Assembly (NCBI RefSeq): GCF_023050945.1
Contig: NZ_JALKIM010000033.1
Span: 1 to 38,226, forward strand
Source: Anaerobiospirillum sp. NML120448
GTDB lineage: Bacteria > Pseudomonadota > Gammaproteobacteria > Enterobacterales > Succinivibrionaceae
Length of the DNA: 38,226 nucleotides
Direction of reading: 5' to 3'
In this document: piece by piece, positions 31,489-38,226 of the stretch
Position numbering within the stretch: position 1 is the stretch's first letter
How the letters are laid out: each line of letters starts with the position of its first letter
Position numbers and translations under genes: made by a program
Notes under the pieces: generated by a model
Databases searched by the model: none
The model's input: the letters and a program-made list of their open reading frames with translations, nothing else
Told to the model about the DNA's origin: nothing

Positions 31489-32719
31489 CTCAAATCCTCC
31501 AAAATCCGAAATCATCATAACCAAAGCCCCCAAAAATAACCTAAGCTTTTTTGTCAAAACAGTGCAGACAATAAGATGTAAATCACAAAAATTTACTGAA
31601 CTTGTATTTTTGCTAAAAATAGCACTTGCATCAAAAATTTATTTACATATAATTTTGCCCCTTTTTTTCAGGAAAAATGACTCTTATCACAAGCAAATTT
31701 GCGATTACCTGCAATTATTTATCAGCTGATAAAGTCAAATAAGTAGAATTTTAAAGCATGAATTTAATAGCGCTAAAAGCTTTTACTATCGATGATATTG
31801 GCTTCCAACTAACCAGAAAATGAAAGATAAATATAGGTTAATATAGTATATTTTTAATTTTGGGCTCGATATTGGGGATAGCCCTAAAACAAGGTGCACC
31901 TTTTTAACAAAAATAATGCTAATTACTTGGGCAAAAGTAATTTTTTCTAAGGCAAAACTTAATATCTCTGCTTAAGAAGTAATAGTTTAAATCGTTTGTA
32001 AAGTGCACGCTTTGGCACTCATTTTTCAGCTTATTAGCAGCTATTACTCATATCAATTCTTCAATACTTTCACTACAATCAGCCCCACTCATCTTACAAA
32101 TAAAAGATTACATAAGATAATCGAGGCTACTCTAACAAACGCAGTTAAATAGCCATTTACCCCTGCATTTCTCAATAATAAGGCTAACTTTTTAGCTAAT
32201 TTGCTAAGCTAAAATTCAAGGCCTATCCTAAGGCTAACTACCACTAGCAACTTGAGCAATTAAACAGCACATTTAAATCATGCCAAACAGCACGCACAAT
32301 GCACGCTAAAGCCAATCATACTTTCATCATTAGTGGTAGAAATTTATTGGTCTTGGTAAATTTTTCCTCACCCCAACTACAGCCCGCTCTCCTGCTCTAA
32401 TTGAAGCCTTCCTAAGCCCCTAGCAAGAGCACAACCCAAGCTGACCATAGAGCAAAAAGACAAGTGATTCACAGAGCAATATCGCAATAAGGCAAGAAAG
32501 CAATAGGGCGGTAGGGCAAAAGCCGTAGCGCTGTTAGATAAGGTTTGGTGTAGTTGGTGCAGCAAAAGTATGGAGGCTAGTGTTAAAGCTAAAGATAGAG
32601 CTAGTACTAGAAATAAGTTGGTAGGTATTAGGTGGGCGGCAGCAAGTAAATTTTGGTGCTATTACTCTTATGAGGTGGTGCTACCTGATGGCTTGGGCGG
32701 GGCATGGCGATGGTGGGCA
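31489..32719. other. Long region without genes upstream of glpABC
   Basis: About 1.2 kb without a credible gene lies between glpA and the fliC terminator. It must contain the glpABC promoter on the minus strand; no clear -35/-10 pair was found. Palindromes are TTTATCAGCTGATAAA (31718-31733), GCAAATTTGC (31693-31702) and AAGGTGCACCTT (31891-31902). TTGTGATAAGAGTCATT, read on the minus strand near 31675-31692, is a half-match to a CRP site. An 11-bp direct repeat TAAGGCTAACT lies at 32179 and 32229. From about 32380 on the DNA becomes richer in GC and short open frames that do not look coding. Confidence 0.5.
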
Positions 32720-32760
32720 CAAAAAAAATCCCAGAACACTAAGGATGGTGAGCTGGGATT
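32720..32760 (-). terminator. Rho-independent terminator of the flagellin gene
   Basis: On the minus strand AATCCCAG pairs with CTGGGATT over an 18-nt loop and runs into eight T (the A run at 32721-32728). It starts 25 bases past the stop. Confidence 0.8.
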
Positions 32761-32785
32761 CTTTGTGGTTGTTTAGTTTTAAATC

Positions 32786-33757
32786 TTATCCAAGCATGGA
32801 AAGAGCTAGTTGTGGGCGGCTGTTGGCCTGCATCAACATGGAGGTAGCTGCCTGCTGGATGATTGATTGTTGGCTTAATGCAGAGGACTCTTCTGCAAAG
32901 TCAGCATCACGAATACGGCTACGAGCATCTGCTTGGTTGGCTGAAACGTTGGATTGATTGCGAATAGAGGACTCAAGGCGGTTCATATAAGCACCAACCT
33001 CAGCACGGCGTGAGTCGACCTCAGCAATCACAAAATCAATAGCAGCAAGAGCATTGCGAGCATCAGCATGAGTAGCAATTTTTACTGACATGCCATCGGC
33101 TCTGTTATCTTGGCCTGGCTGAATAACAAATGCACCATTAGAAATATCAGCGATACTTTGTTTCCTGCCGTTATAGTCAACTTGAGTGCCGTTAACAATT
33201 TCTGGAATAAAGAAGCTCTTAATAGTAGCTACAATTTCATCACCGCTATTAGCGCCTACCTGTAATCTCATAATACCAGGGTCGAAGTTCTTACCATTGG
33301 CTACACTTTCATAAATGTCATCATTATTTTTCATGTGGCCTTCAAGAATCTTCTTGCCAGCAAAAGTGGTGTCAGTAGCGATGGCTGAGCCGTGTAAGAG
33401 CATAGTACCAATTTCAGTTTCTAAAGCTTTTAGATCTGTTGCGGTATTGGTGCCATTTGCTGCTTGTACTAATAAAGTACGAGCACGTTGTAAACTGCCT
33501 GTGATTTCCTCTACTGCGCCATCAATTGTCTGTAAGAGCGCAATACCATCATTAGCGTTGCGATTGCCTTGATTAAGTCCATTGATTTGGGTGGTAAGGC
33601 GATCGGAAATTTGTAAACCAGCAGCATCGTCCTTTGCAGAATTAATGCGCATACCTGAGGAGAGGCGCTGGTAGGTTGTAGTAAGTTGATTCTGGACATT
33701 AGCCAGATAGCGGCGACCATTTAAGGAGCTGACATTTGTATTGACAAATACTGCCAT
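32786..33757 (-). CDS. fliC: Flagellin
   Basis: Flagellin is the exported filament subunit. The 323-residue protein has the conserved coiled-coil ends that pack as D0/D1: MAVFVNTNVSSLNGRRYLA, RLSSGMRINSAKDDAAGLQI and DGIALLQTIDGAVEEI at the N-terminus. At the C-terminus are SRRAEVGAYMNRLESSIRN, RIRDADFAEESSALSQQSI and ATSMLMQANSRPQLALSML. The variable middle is short. ATG 33757 is preferred (GAGG 9 bases upstream) over an upstream TTG. It stands alone, with no other flagellar gene nearby, and has a sigma-28-type promoter and its own terminator. The symbol fliC (or flaA) is by family only. Confidence 0.96.
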   Translation of the reverse strand: MAVFVNTNVSSLNGRRYLANVQNQLTTTYQRLSSGMRINSAKDDAAGLQISDRLTTQINGLNQGNRNANDGIALLQTIDGAVEEITGSLQRARTLLVQAANGTNTATDLKALETEIGTMLLHGSAIATDTTFAGKKILEGHMKNNDDIYESVANGKNFDPGIMRLQVGANSGDEIVATIKSFFIPEIVNGTQVDYNGRKQSIADISNGAFVIQPGQDNRADGMSVKIATHADARNALAAIDFVIAEVDSRRAEVGAYMNRLESSIRNQSNVSANQADARSRIRDADFAEESSALSQQSIIQQAATSMLMQANSRPQLALSMLG

Positions 33758-33936
33758 GGGGATAGACCTCAATAACGCACCTTAAACTGTCCAAGTCTTT
33801 ACTCGTCTCTCCTGAGCTCTTGGCGGTTCAAAGTGAAAGTAGTAATGCTTAACTAGTTTGTATCCTAAATCAGACTAAAGCCTTACTCATAAACAGCCTT
33901 TGTTTCAGTAAAACTTACACTAGTCATCAATTAATT

Positions 33937-33963
33937 TTAACGGCAATTGCTTAAAACTTTTGA
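33937..33963 (-). promoter_or_regulatory. Sigma-28 (FliA) promoter of the flagellin gene
   Basis: On the minus strand TCAA (33963-33960), exactly 15 bp, and GCCGTTAA (33944-33937) match the FliA consensus TAAA-N15-GCCGATAA at 3/4 and 7/8 positions. Transcription would start near 33930, leaving a leader of about 170 nt. It implies a FliA-type sigma factor elsewhere in the genome. Confidence 0.75.
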
Positions 33964-34311
33964 TAATGAGGGTAAAAATTTTTATAGCTCTTTAGATTTA
34001 TATCCTTCACTCACTTGCCTGATAGTTTGAGCTCAAGATAAGTAAACGCTAGTTACAATATGAGAGGCTATATAAATCTATCTAAACTTGGTGCAGAAAA
34101 TAATTATGATGTGCTCTTAATAGGCAGCTAATTTAAAACTAAAAAAGTAGTGCTATTTTGTGAGATTGATGTGAATTGACTTAACGCTTCATCTTCTACT
34201 GGATGGTATTTTCTCTAAGTTAAACCATAGCGCCTTAAACATAGGCAATAGTCAAGATAGAAAATGGCTTGCAATTGGGATTTAATCTTAAAATATTTTT
34301 GTTTTGTGGTC

Positions 34312-34340
34312 TTGATCTAGTTTTATTGGAGTATTAGAAT
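34312..34340 (+). promoter_or_regulatory. Sigma-70-type promoter of rpsL-rpsG-fusA
   Basis: TTGATC (34312-34317), 17 bp and TAGAAT (34335-34340) give a leader of about 110 nt. The -10 box and spacing are the same as at the rplK promoter. Confidence 0.7.
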
Positions 34341-34457
34341 ACGTGGATCTTGTTCGGCTGAATGTGAACCTAGGATAAGCTTAGGTCAAGCCTACAAGAA
34401 TACAGTAAAGTCTGTCTTTAAGCTGATATCTTAAAGACTAACAGGAGATTTTATTTA

Positions 34458-34832
34458 ATGGCTACTATCAATCAGTTAGTACGCAAGCCACGTGTGAAGT
34501 CTGTTCCAAAGAACAAAGTTCCAGCTTTGGAAGCATGCCCACAGAAGCGTGGTGTTTGTACTCGCGTATACGCCACCAAGCCAAAGAAGCCTAACTCAGC
34601 TATGCGTAAGGTTTGCCGTGTGCGTTTAACCAATGGTTACGAAGTTACCTCTTACATCGGTGGTGAGGGTCACAACCTTCAGGAGCACTCCGTAGTAATG
34701 ATCCGTGGTGGTCGTGTTCGTGACTTACCAGGTGTTCGTTATCACGTATTACGTGGTCGTTTAGACTGCGCTGGTGTAAAGGACAGAAAGCAACGCCGCT
34801 CTAAGTATGGTGTCAAGAAGCCTAAGGCTTAA
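34458..34832 (+). CDS. rpsL: 30S ribosomal protein S12
   Basis: S12 lies at the decoding centre and affects accuracy. The 124-residue product matches the family from [12 protein letters not shown] to KYGVKKPKA, with [17 protein letters not shown] around Lys 43 and [20 protein letters not shown]. Residue 88 is Arg (codon CGT at 34719-34721), where E. coli and most bacteria have Lys; K88R is a known streptomycin-resistance substitution. Lys 43 is unchanged. AGGAGA lies 9 bases upstream of the ATG. Confidence 0.99.
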   Translation: MATINQLVRKPRVKSVPKNKVPALEACPQKRGVCTRVYATKPKKPNSAMRKVCRVRLTNGYEVTSYIGGEGHNLQEHSVVMIRGGRVRDLPGVRYHVLRGRLDCAGVKDRKQRRSKYGVKKPKA

Positions 34833-34989
34833 TTGAAAACCCCGCTAGAGTAAGGCCAAACGAAGCCAACGAAAGTTTGTAATCTACAAACATCCCCTGC
34901 TCCATAGCATATGAGCATGGGCAGCGGAAATTCGTTAAATTTACTTTCTATTTTGTTTTGGAAAACCCTGAAGTAACGAGGAATTACAA
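34833..34989 (+). promoter_or_regulatory. Structured rpsL-rpsG intergenic region (possible S7 feedback site)
   Basis: The 157-nt gap contains GTTTGTA/TACAAAC (34875-34891, 3-nt loop), followed by TGCTC/GAGCA closed by C- and G-rich arms (about 34894-34921). In E. coli, S7 binds the rpsL-rpsG intergenic mRNA to repress the str operon. Position and structure suggest the same here; sequence similarity to the E. coli site was not established. Confidence 0.35.
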
Positions 34990-35460
34990 ATGCCAAGACG
35001 TCGTGTTGTAGGTCAGCGTAAGATTTTGCCTGATCCAAAGTTCGGTTCTGAGCTTCTTGCTAAGTTCATCAACGTTGTAATGTTAGACGGTAAGAAGTCT
35101 ATTGCCGAGAGTATCGTTTATGGCGCATTAGACACCATTTCTGAGAAGAGTGGCAAGGAACACCTCGCCCTGTTCGAGGAAGCCCTTGATCACATTCGTC
35201 CTGCTGTTGAGGTTAAGTCCCGCCGTGTTGGTGGTGCTACCTACCAGGTTCCAGTAGAAGTTCGTCCAGCTCGTGGCAACGCCTTAGCTATGCGCTGGTT
35301 AGTAGAAGCTGCTCGCAAGCGTCACGAGAAGACCATGGCTTTACGTTTAGCCGGTGAGATGATGGACGCTTCTGAGAATAAGGGCTCTGCTGTTAAGAAG
35401 CGTGAAGACGTTCACCGTATGGCTGAAGCTAACAAGGCTTTTGCTCACTTCCGCTGGTAA
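34990..35460 (+). CDS. rpsG: 30S ribosomal protein S7
   Basis: S7 nucleates assembly of the 30S head and contacts the E site. The 156-residue product has the usual length and family landmarks: [59 protein letters not shown] and [26 protein letters not shown] lies 7 bases before the ATG. fusA follows after 15 bases. Confidence 0.99.
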   Translation: MPRRRVVGQRKILPDPKFGSELLAKFINVVMLDGKKSIAESIVYGALDTISEKSGKEHLALFEEALDHIRPAVEVKSRRVGGATYQVPVEVRPARGNALAMRWLVEAARKRHEKTMALRLAGEMMDASENKGSAVKKREDVHRMAEANKAFAHFRW

Positions 35461-35475
35461 TAAAGAGGTTTTTAA

Positions 35476-37578
35476 ATGGCACGTACTACAGCTATTAACT
35501 TATATCGTAACATCGGTATTAGTGCCCACATTGACGCTGGTAAGACCACAACTACTGAGCGTATTTTGTTCTACACCGGTAAGAGCCACAAGTTAGGTGA
35601 GGTTCACGACGGTGCTGCTACCATGGACTGGATGGAGCAGGAGCAAGAGCGTGGTATTACTATTACCTCTGCTGCTACCACCTGTTTCTGGAAGGGTATG
35701 GCTGGTCAGTTCGACAAGCAATACCGCTTCAACATCATTGATACCCCAGGCCACGTAGACTTTACTATCGAAGTAGAGCGTTCCATGCGTGTTCTCGACG
35801 GTGCTGTGATGGTTTACTGTGCTGTAGGTGGTGTACAGCCACAGTCTGAGACTGTATGGCGTCAGGCCAACAAGTACCACGTACCACGTCTTGCTTTTGT
35901 TAACAAGATGGACCGTACTGGTGCTAACTTCTTACGTGTTGTAGAGCAGATCAAGACCCGTTTAAAGGGTAACCCTGTTCCTCTCCAATTACCTATCGGT
36001 AAGGAAGATACCTTCGTAGGTGTTGTAGATTTATTAAAGCGTAAGGCCATTGACTGGAATGAGGCTGATCAAGGTTTAACCTTCGAGTACACTGAAATTC
36101 CAGCTGATATGGTTGAGGAAGTAGAAGAGTGGCGTGCTAAGTTAGTTGAGGCTGCTGCTGAGGCTGACGAGACCTTAATGGATAAGTTCTTTGGCGGTGA
36201 GGAGCTCACCGAGGAAGAAATTATCGGTGGTTTACGTGCTCGTACCTTACGTAACGAAATCATTCCAATGTGCTGCGGCTCTGCCTTCAAGAACAAGGGT
36301 GTTCAGGCAATGCTCGACGCTGTTGTAATGTACTTACCATCTCCAGCTGATGTTCCACCAGTTAAGGGTGAGACTTTAGATGGTGAGGTTTCTGAGCGTA
36401 AGACCGATGACAAGGAGCCATTCTCCGCTCTTGCATTCAAGATTGCTACCGATCCATTCGTTGGTAACTTAACCTTCTTACGTTGCTACTCTGGTGTTGC
36501 AAACTCTGGCGATACCGTGCTTAACTCCGTAAAGGGCAAGCGTGAGCGTTTCGGTCGTTTAGTGCAGATGCACGCAAACAACAGACAGGAAATCAAGGAA
36601 ATCTTATCTGGTGATATCGTTGCAGCTATCGGCTTAAAGGAGACCACCACTGGTGATACTCTTTGTGCTGAGAGCGCTCCAATCATCTTAGAGCGTATGG
36701 AGTTCCCTGATCCAGTTATTTCCGTAGCTGTAGAGCCTAAGACCAAGTCTGACCAAGAGAAGATGGCATTAGCTTTAAACCGTCTTGCTCAAGAAGATCC
36801 ATCCTTCAAGGTTCACACCGATGAAGAGTCTGGCCAGACCATTATTTCTGGTATGGGCGAGTTACACTTAGACATCATCGTTGACCGTATGCGTCGCGAG
36901 TTCAAGGTTGACTGCAACGTAGGTAAGCCACAGGTAGCTTACCGTGAGACCATCCGCTCCAAGGTTGAGCAGGAAGGCAAGTTCGTACGTCAGTCTGGTG
37001 GTCGTGGTCAGTTCGGTCACTGCTGGTTACGTATCGAGCCTCTCGAGGCTGGCAAGGGTTACGAGTTCGGCAACGAGGTTGTTGGTGGTGTTATTCCTAA
37101 GGAGTACATCCCAGCAGTTGATAAGGGTGTTCAAGAGCAGATCGCTAACGGTGTTCTCGCTGGCTACCCAGTTGTTGACGTTAAGGTTACTGTATTCGAC
37201 GGTTCTTACCACGAAGTTGACTCTTCTGAAATGGCCTTCAAGATTGCCGCTTCCATGGCATTCAAGGCTGGCTTCATGAAGGCAACCCCAGTATTACTCG
37301 AGCCTTTAATGAAGGTTGAGGTTGATACTCCTGAGGAGTACATGGGTGACGTTATCGGTGACTTAAACCGTCGTCGTGGCATGGTAGAAGGCATGGAAGA
37401 CGGTCCTACTGGTAAGATCGTTCGCGCCATGGTTCCACTTGCTGAGATGTTCGGTTATGCAACCGACTTACGTTCTCAAACTCAGGGTCGTGCTTCATAC
37501 GTTATGGAGTTCGGTCACTATGCTGAGGCTCCAAAGAACATCGCTGATGCTGTAATCTCTGCTCGTCAGACCAAGTAA
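35476..37578 (+). CDS. fusA: Elongation factor G
   Basis: EF-G is the GTPase that drives translocation and, with RRF, ribosome recycling. The 700-residue product (E. coli 704) has GTPase motifs [15 protein letters not shown] (P-loop), [12 protein letters not shown] (switch I), [17 protein letters not shown] and NKMDR. Domain IV begins with YRETIRS and contains [12 protein letters not shown]; the C-terminus has [14 protein letters not shown] and [22 protein letters not shown] lies upstream of the ATG. It closes the str operon, which ends at a strong terminator and does not include tuf. Confidence 0.99.
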   Translation: MARTTAINLYRNIGISAHIDAGKTTTTERILFYTGKSHKLGEVHDGAATMDWMEQEQERGITITSAATTCFWKGMAGQFDKQYRFNIIDTPGHVDFTIEVERSMRVLDGAVMVYCAVGGVQPQSETVWRQANKYHVPRLAFVNKMDRTGANFLRVVEQIKTRLKGNPVPLQLPIGKEDTFVGVVDLLKRKAIDWNEADQGLTFEYTEIPADMVEEVEEWRAKLVEAAAEADETLMDKFFGGEELTEEEIIGGLRARTLRNEIIPMCCGSAFKNKGVQAMLDAVVMYLPSPADVPPVKGETLDGEVSERKTDDKEPFSALAFKIATDPFVGNLTFLRCYSGVANSGDTVLNSVKGKRERFGRLVQMHANNRQEIKEILSGDIVAAIGLKETTTGDTLCAESAPIILERMEFPDPVISVAVEPKTKSDQEKMALALNRLAQEDPSFKVHTDEESGQTIISGMGELHLDIIVDRMRREFKVDCNVGKPQVAYRETIRSKVEQEGKFVRQSGGRGQFGHCWLRIEPLEAGKGYEFGNEVVGGVIPKEYIPAVDKGVQEQIANGVLAGYPVVDVKVTVFDGSYHEVDSSEMAFKIAASMAFKAGFMKATPVLLEPLMKVEVDTPEEYMGDVIGDLNRRRGMVEGMEDGPTGKIVRAMVPLAEMFGYATDLRSQTQGRASYVMEFGHYAEAPKNIADAVISARQTK

Positions 37579-37638
37579 TTACTAGCTTAAAGCAATAATT
37601 GCGTAGTAACGCTTAAAAGAATTTTTTAAGTAATAAAG

Positions 37639-37669
37639 TTAGGGATAATGATAGTTATCCCTAATTTTT
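37639..37669 (+). terminator. Rho-independent terminator of rpsL-rpsG-fusA
   Basis: TTAGGGATAA (37639-37648) pairs perfectly with TTATCCCTAA (37655-37664) over a 6-nt loop, followed by five T. It separates fusA from tuf, which are often co-transcribed in other gammaproteobacteria. Confidence 0.88.
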
Positions 37670-37709
37670 AAGAAAATTTGAGCTTTCTTTATTAGTTAAG
37701 GGCTTAAAA

Positions 37710-37740
37710 TTGCCTTTAATGCTCAATACTGCGCTATAAT
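37710..37740 (+). promoter_or_regulatory. Promoter of the downstream tuf
   Basis: A perfect -10 box TATAAT (37735-37740) follows TTGCCT (37710-37715) at a long 19-bp spacing. It lies after the fusA terminator and 140 bases before tuf, so tuf has its own promoter. Confidence 0.6.
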
Positions 37741-37880
37741 CTTATAAATTTAAGGGTTAGCTTTTAGTTGATAGCAAAAAGTTGCTTAGTAAAATAAACA
37801 GCTCAATCTATTACTAGACTCCCTTATCGCAGATTCAATACGAGAAGGGTACAGGGTACCCACTTTATAGGTAGATCAAA

Positions 37881-38226
37881 ATGGCAAAAGAGAAGTTTGT
37901 CCGTTCTAAGCCACACGTAAACGTAGGCACCATCGGTCACGTTGACCACGGTAAGACCACTTTAACTGCAGCTTTAACCAAGGTTTTAGCTGAGAAGTTC
38001 GGTGGTGAGGTTCGTGCTTTCGATCAGATCGATAACGCTCCAGAAGAGAAGGCTCGTGGTATTACCATTAACTCCTCTCACGTTGAGTACGACACCGAGA
38101 CCCGTCACTATGCTCACGTAGACTGCCCAGGCCACGCCGACTACGTTAAGAACATGATTACTGGTGCTGCTCAGATGGACGGCGCTATCTTAGTATGTGC
38201 TGCTACCGACGGCCCAATGCCACAGA
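37881..38226 (+). CDS. tuf: Elongation factor Tu, 5' end (partial)
   Basis: The frame runs off the window after 115 codons. It opens [20 protein letters not shown] and includes the P-loop GHVDHGKT, the switch region [18 protein letters not shown] and [20 protein letters not shown] of the EF-Tu GTPase domain. AGGTAGA lies just upstream. With the tuf end at 1-188 this is the second copy, in tufA-like position downstream of fusA and in the same direction. Confidence 0.98.
   Translation, partial: MAKEKFVRSKPHVNVGTIGHVDHGKTTLTAALTKVLAEKFGGEVRAFDQIDNAPEEKARGITINSSHVEYDTETRHYAHVDCPGHADYVKNMITGAAQMDGAILVCAATDGPMPQ

Larger units (their letters stand above)
33758..34457. other. Divergent control region between fliC and rpsL
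   Basis: About 700 AT-rich bases without a gene. It holds the sigma-28-type promoter of fliC on the minus strand and the rpsL promoter on the plus strand (both listed). The remaining sequence shows no clear repeats or RNA genes. Confidence 0.55.

Noticed and set aside
31718-31733. Palindrome TTTATCAGCTGATAAA read as an FNR site for glpABC
   Set aside because: FNR sites have TTGAT-N4-ATCAA; here the half-sites are in the opposite order, so only a generic palindrome is claimed.
31921-31946. AATTACTT/AAGTAATT hairpin followed by T on the plus strand
   Set aside because: The stem is purely AT-rich and there is no plus-strand gene before it.
32377-32565. 62-codon open frame on the minus strand in the gene-free region
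   Set aside because: No ribosome-binding site, low complexity, and no similarity I can name.
32570-32776. 68-codon open frame on the plus strand near the fliC terminator
   Set aside because: Its composition is unlike the genes of this window, and it reads through the flagellin terminator.

Overview
The window reads as part of the chromosome of an AT-rich gammaproteobacterium. RpoB, RpoC, GlpT, NusG and the ribosomal proteins align motif for motif with Escherichia coli, and tusD/tusC lie upstream of the str operon as in many gammaproteobacteria. Leucine is written mostly as TTA, even in ribosomal protein genes. The only glycerol-3-phosphate dehydrogenase here is the anaerobic GlpABC type, and there is a single flagellin gene. 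A motile anaerobic gut bacterium of the Aeromonadales/Succinivibrionaceae type would fit; that placement is inference, not proof.

The backbone is the joined rif and str supercluster, running left to right and bracketed by two tuf copies in the same direction: tuf 3' end (1-188), secE-nusG (522-1866), rplK-rplA-rplJ-rplL (8965-11394), rpoB-rpoC (12375-21524), tusD-tusC (21621-22558), rpsL-rpsG-fusA (34458-37578) and the 5' end of a second tuf (37881 to the window end). Intrinsic terminators close tuf, nusG, rpoC, tusC and fusA. Good sigma-70-type promoters precede secE, rplK, rpsL and tuf.

Two non-ribosomal blocks sit at operon boundaries of this backbone. Between nusG and rplK is a 7-kb L-arabinofuranoside locus: a DUF4432 aldose-epimerase-like protein, an AraC-family regulator, a GPH-type sugar:cation symporter and a cytoplasmic GH127 beta-L-arabinofuranosidase with its complete Zn/Cys catalytic set. 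The symporter promoter carries two half-sites 21 bp apart that reach the -35 box, the usual AraC-family layout, and the DUF4432 gene has a CRP-like site. Between tusC and rpsL is a 10-kb block on the minus strand: glpABC, glpT and glpKF, then upstream of these a lone flagellin gene with a sigma-28-type promoter. Together the glp genes would take up glycerol or glycerol 3-phosphate, phosphorylate glycerol, and oxidise glycerol 3-phosphate anaerobically into the quinone pool.

The most unusual points are in the information-processing proteins. RpoB has about 147 extra residues shortly after the gate loop. NusG has about 79 extra N-terminal residues, acidic then basic. RpoC and SecE also have extended N-termini. 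RpsL carries arginine at position 88, a substitution known to give streptomycin resistance. TusD and TusC carry Ala/Ser-rich, repeat-built insertions, and no tusB follows them.
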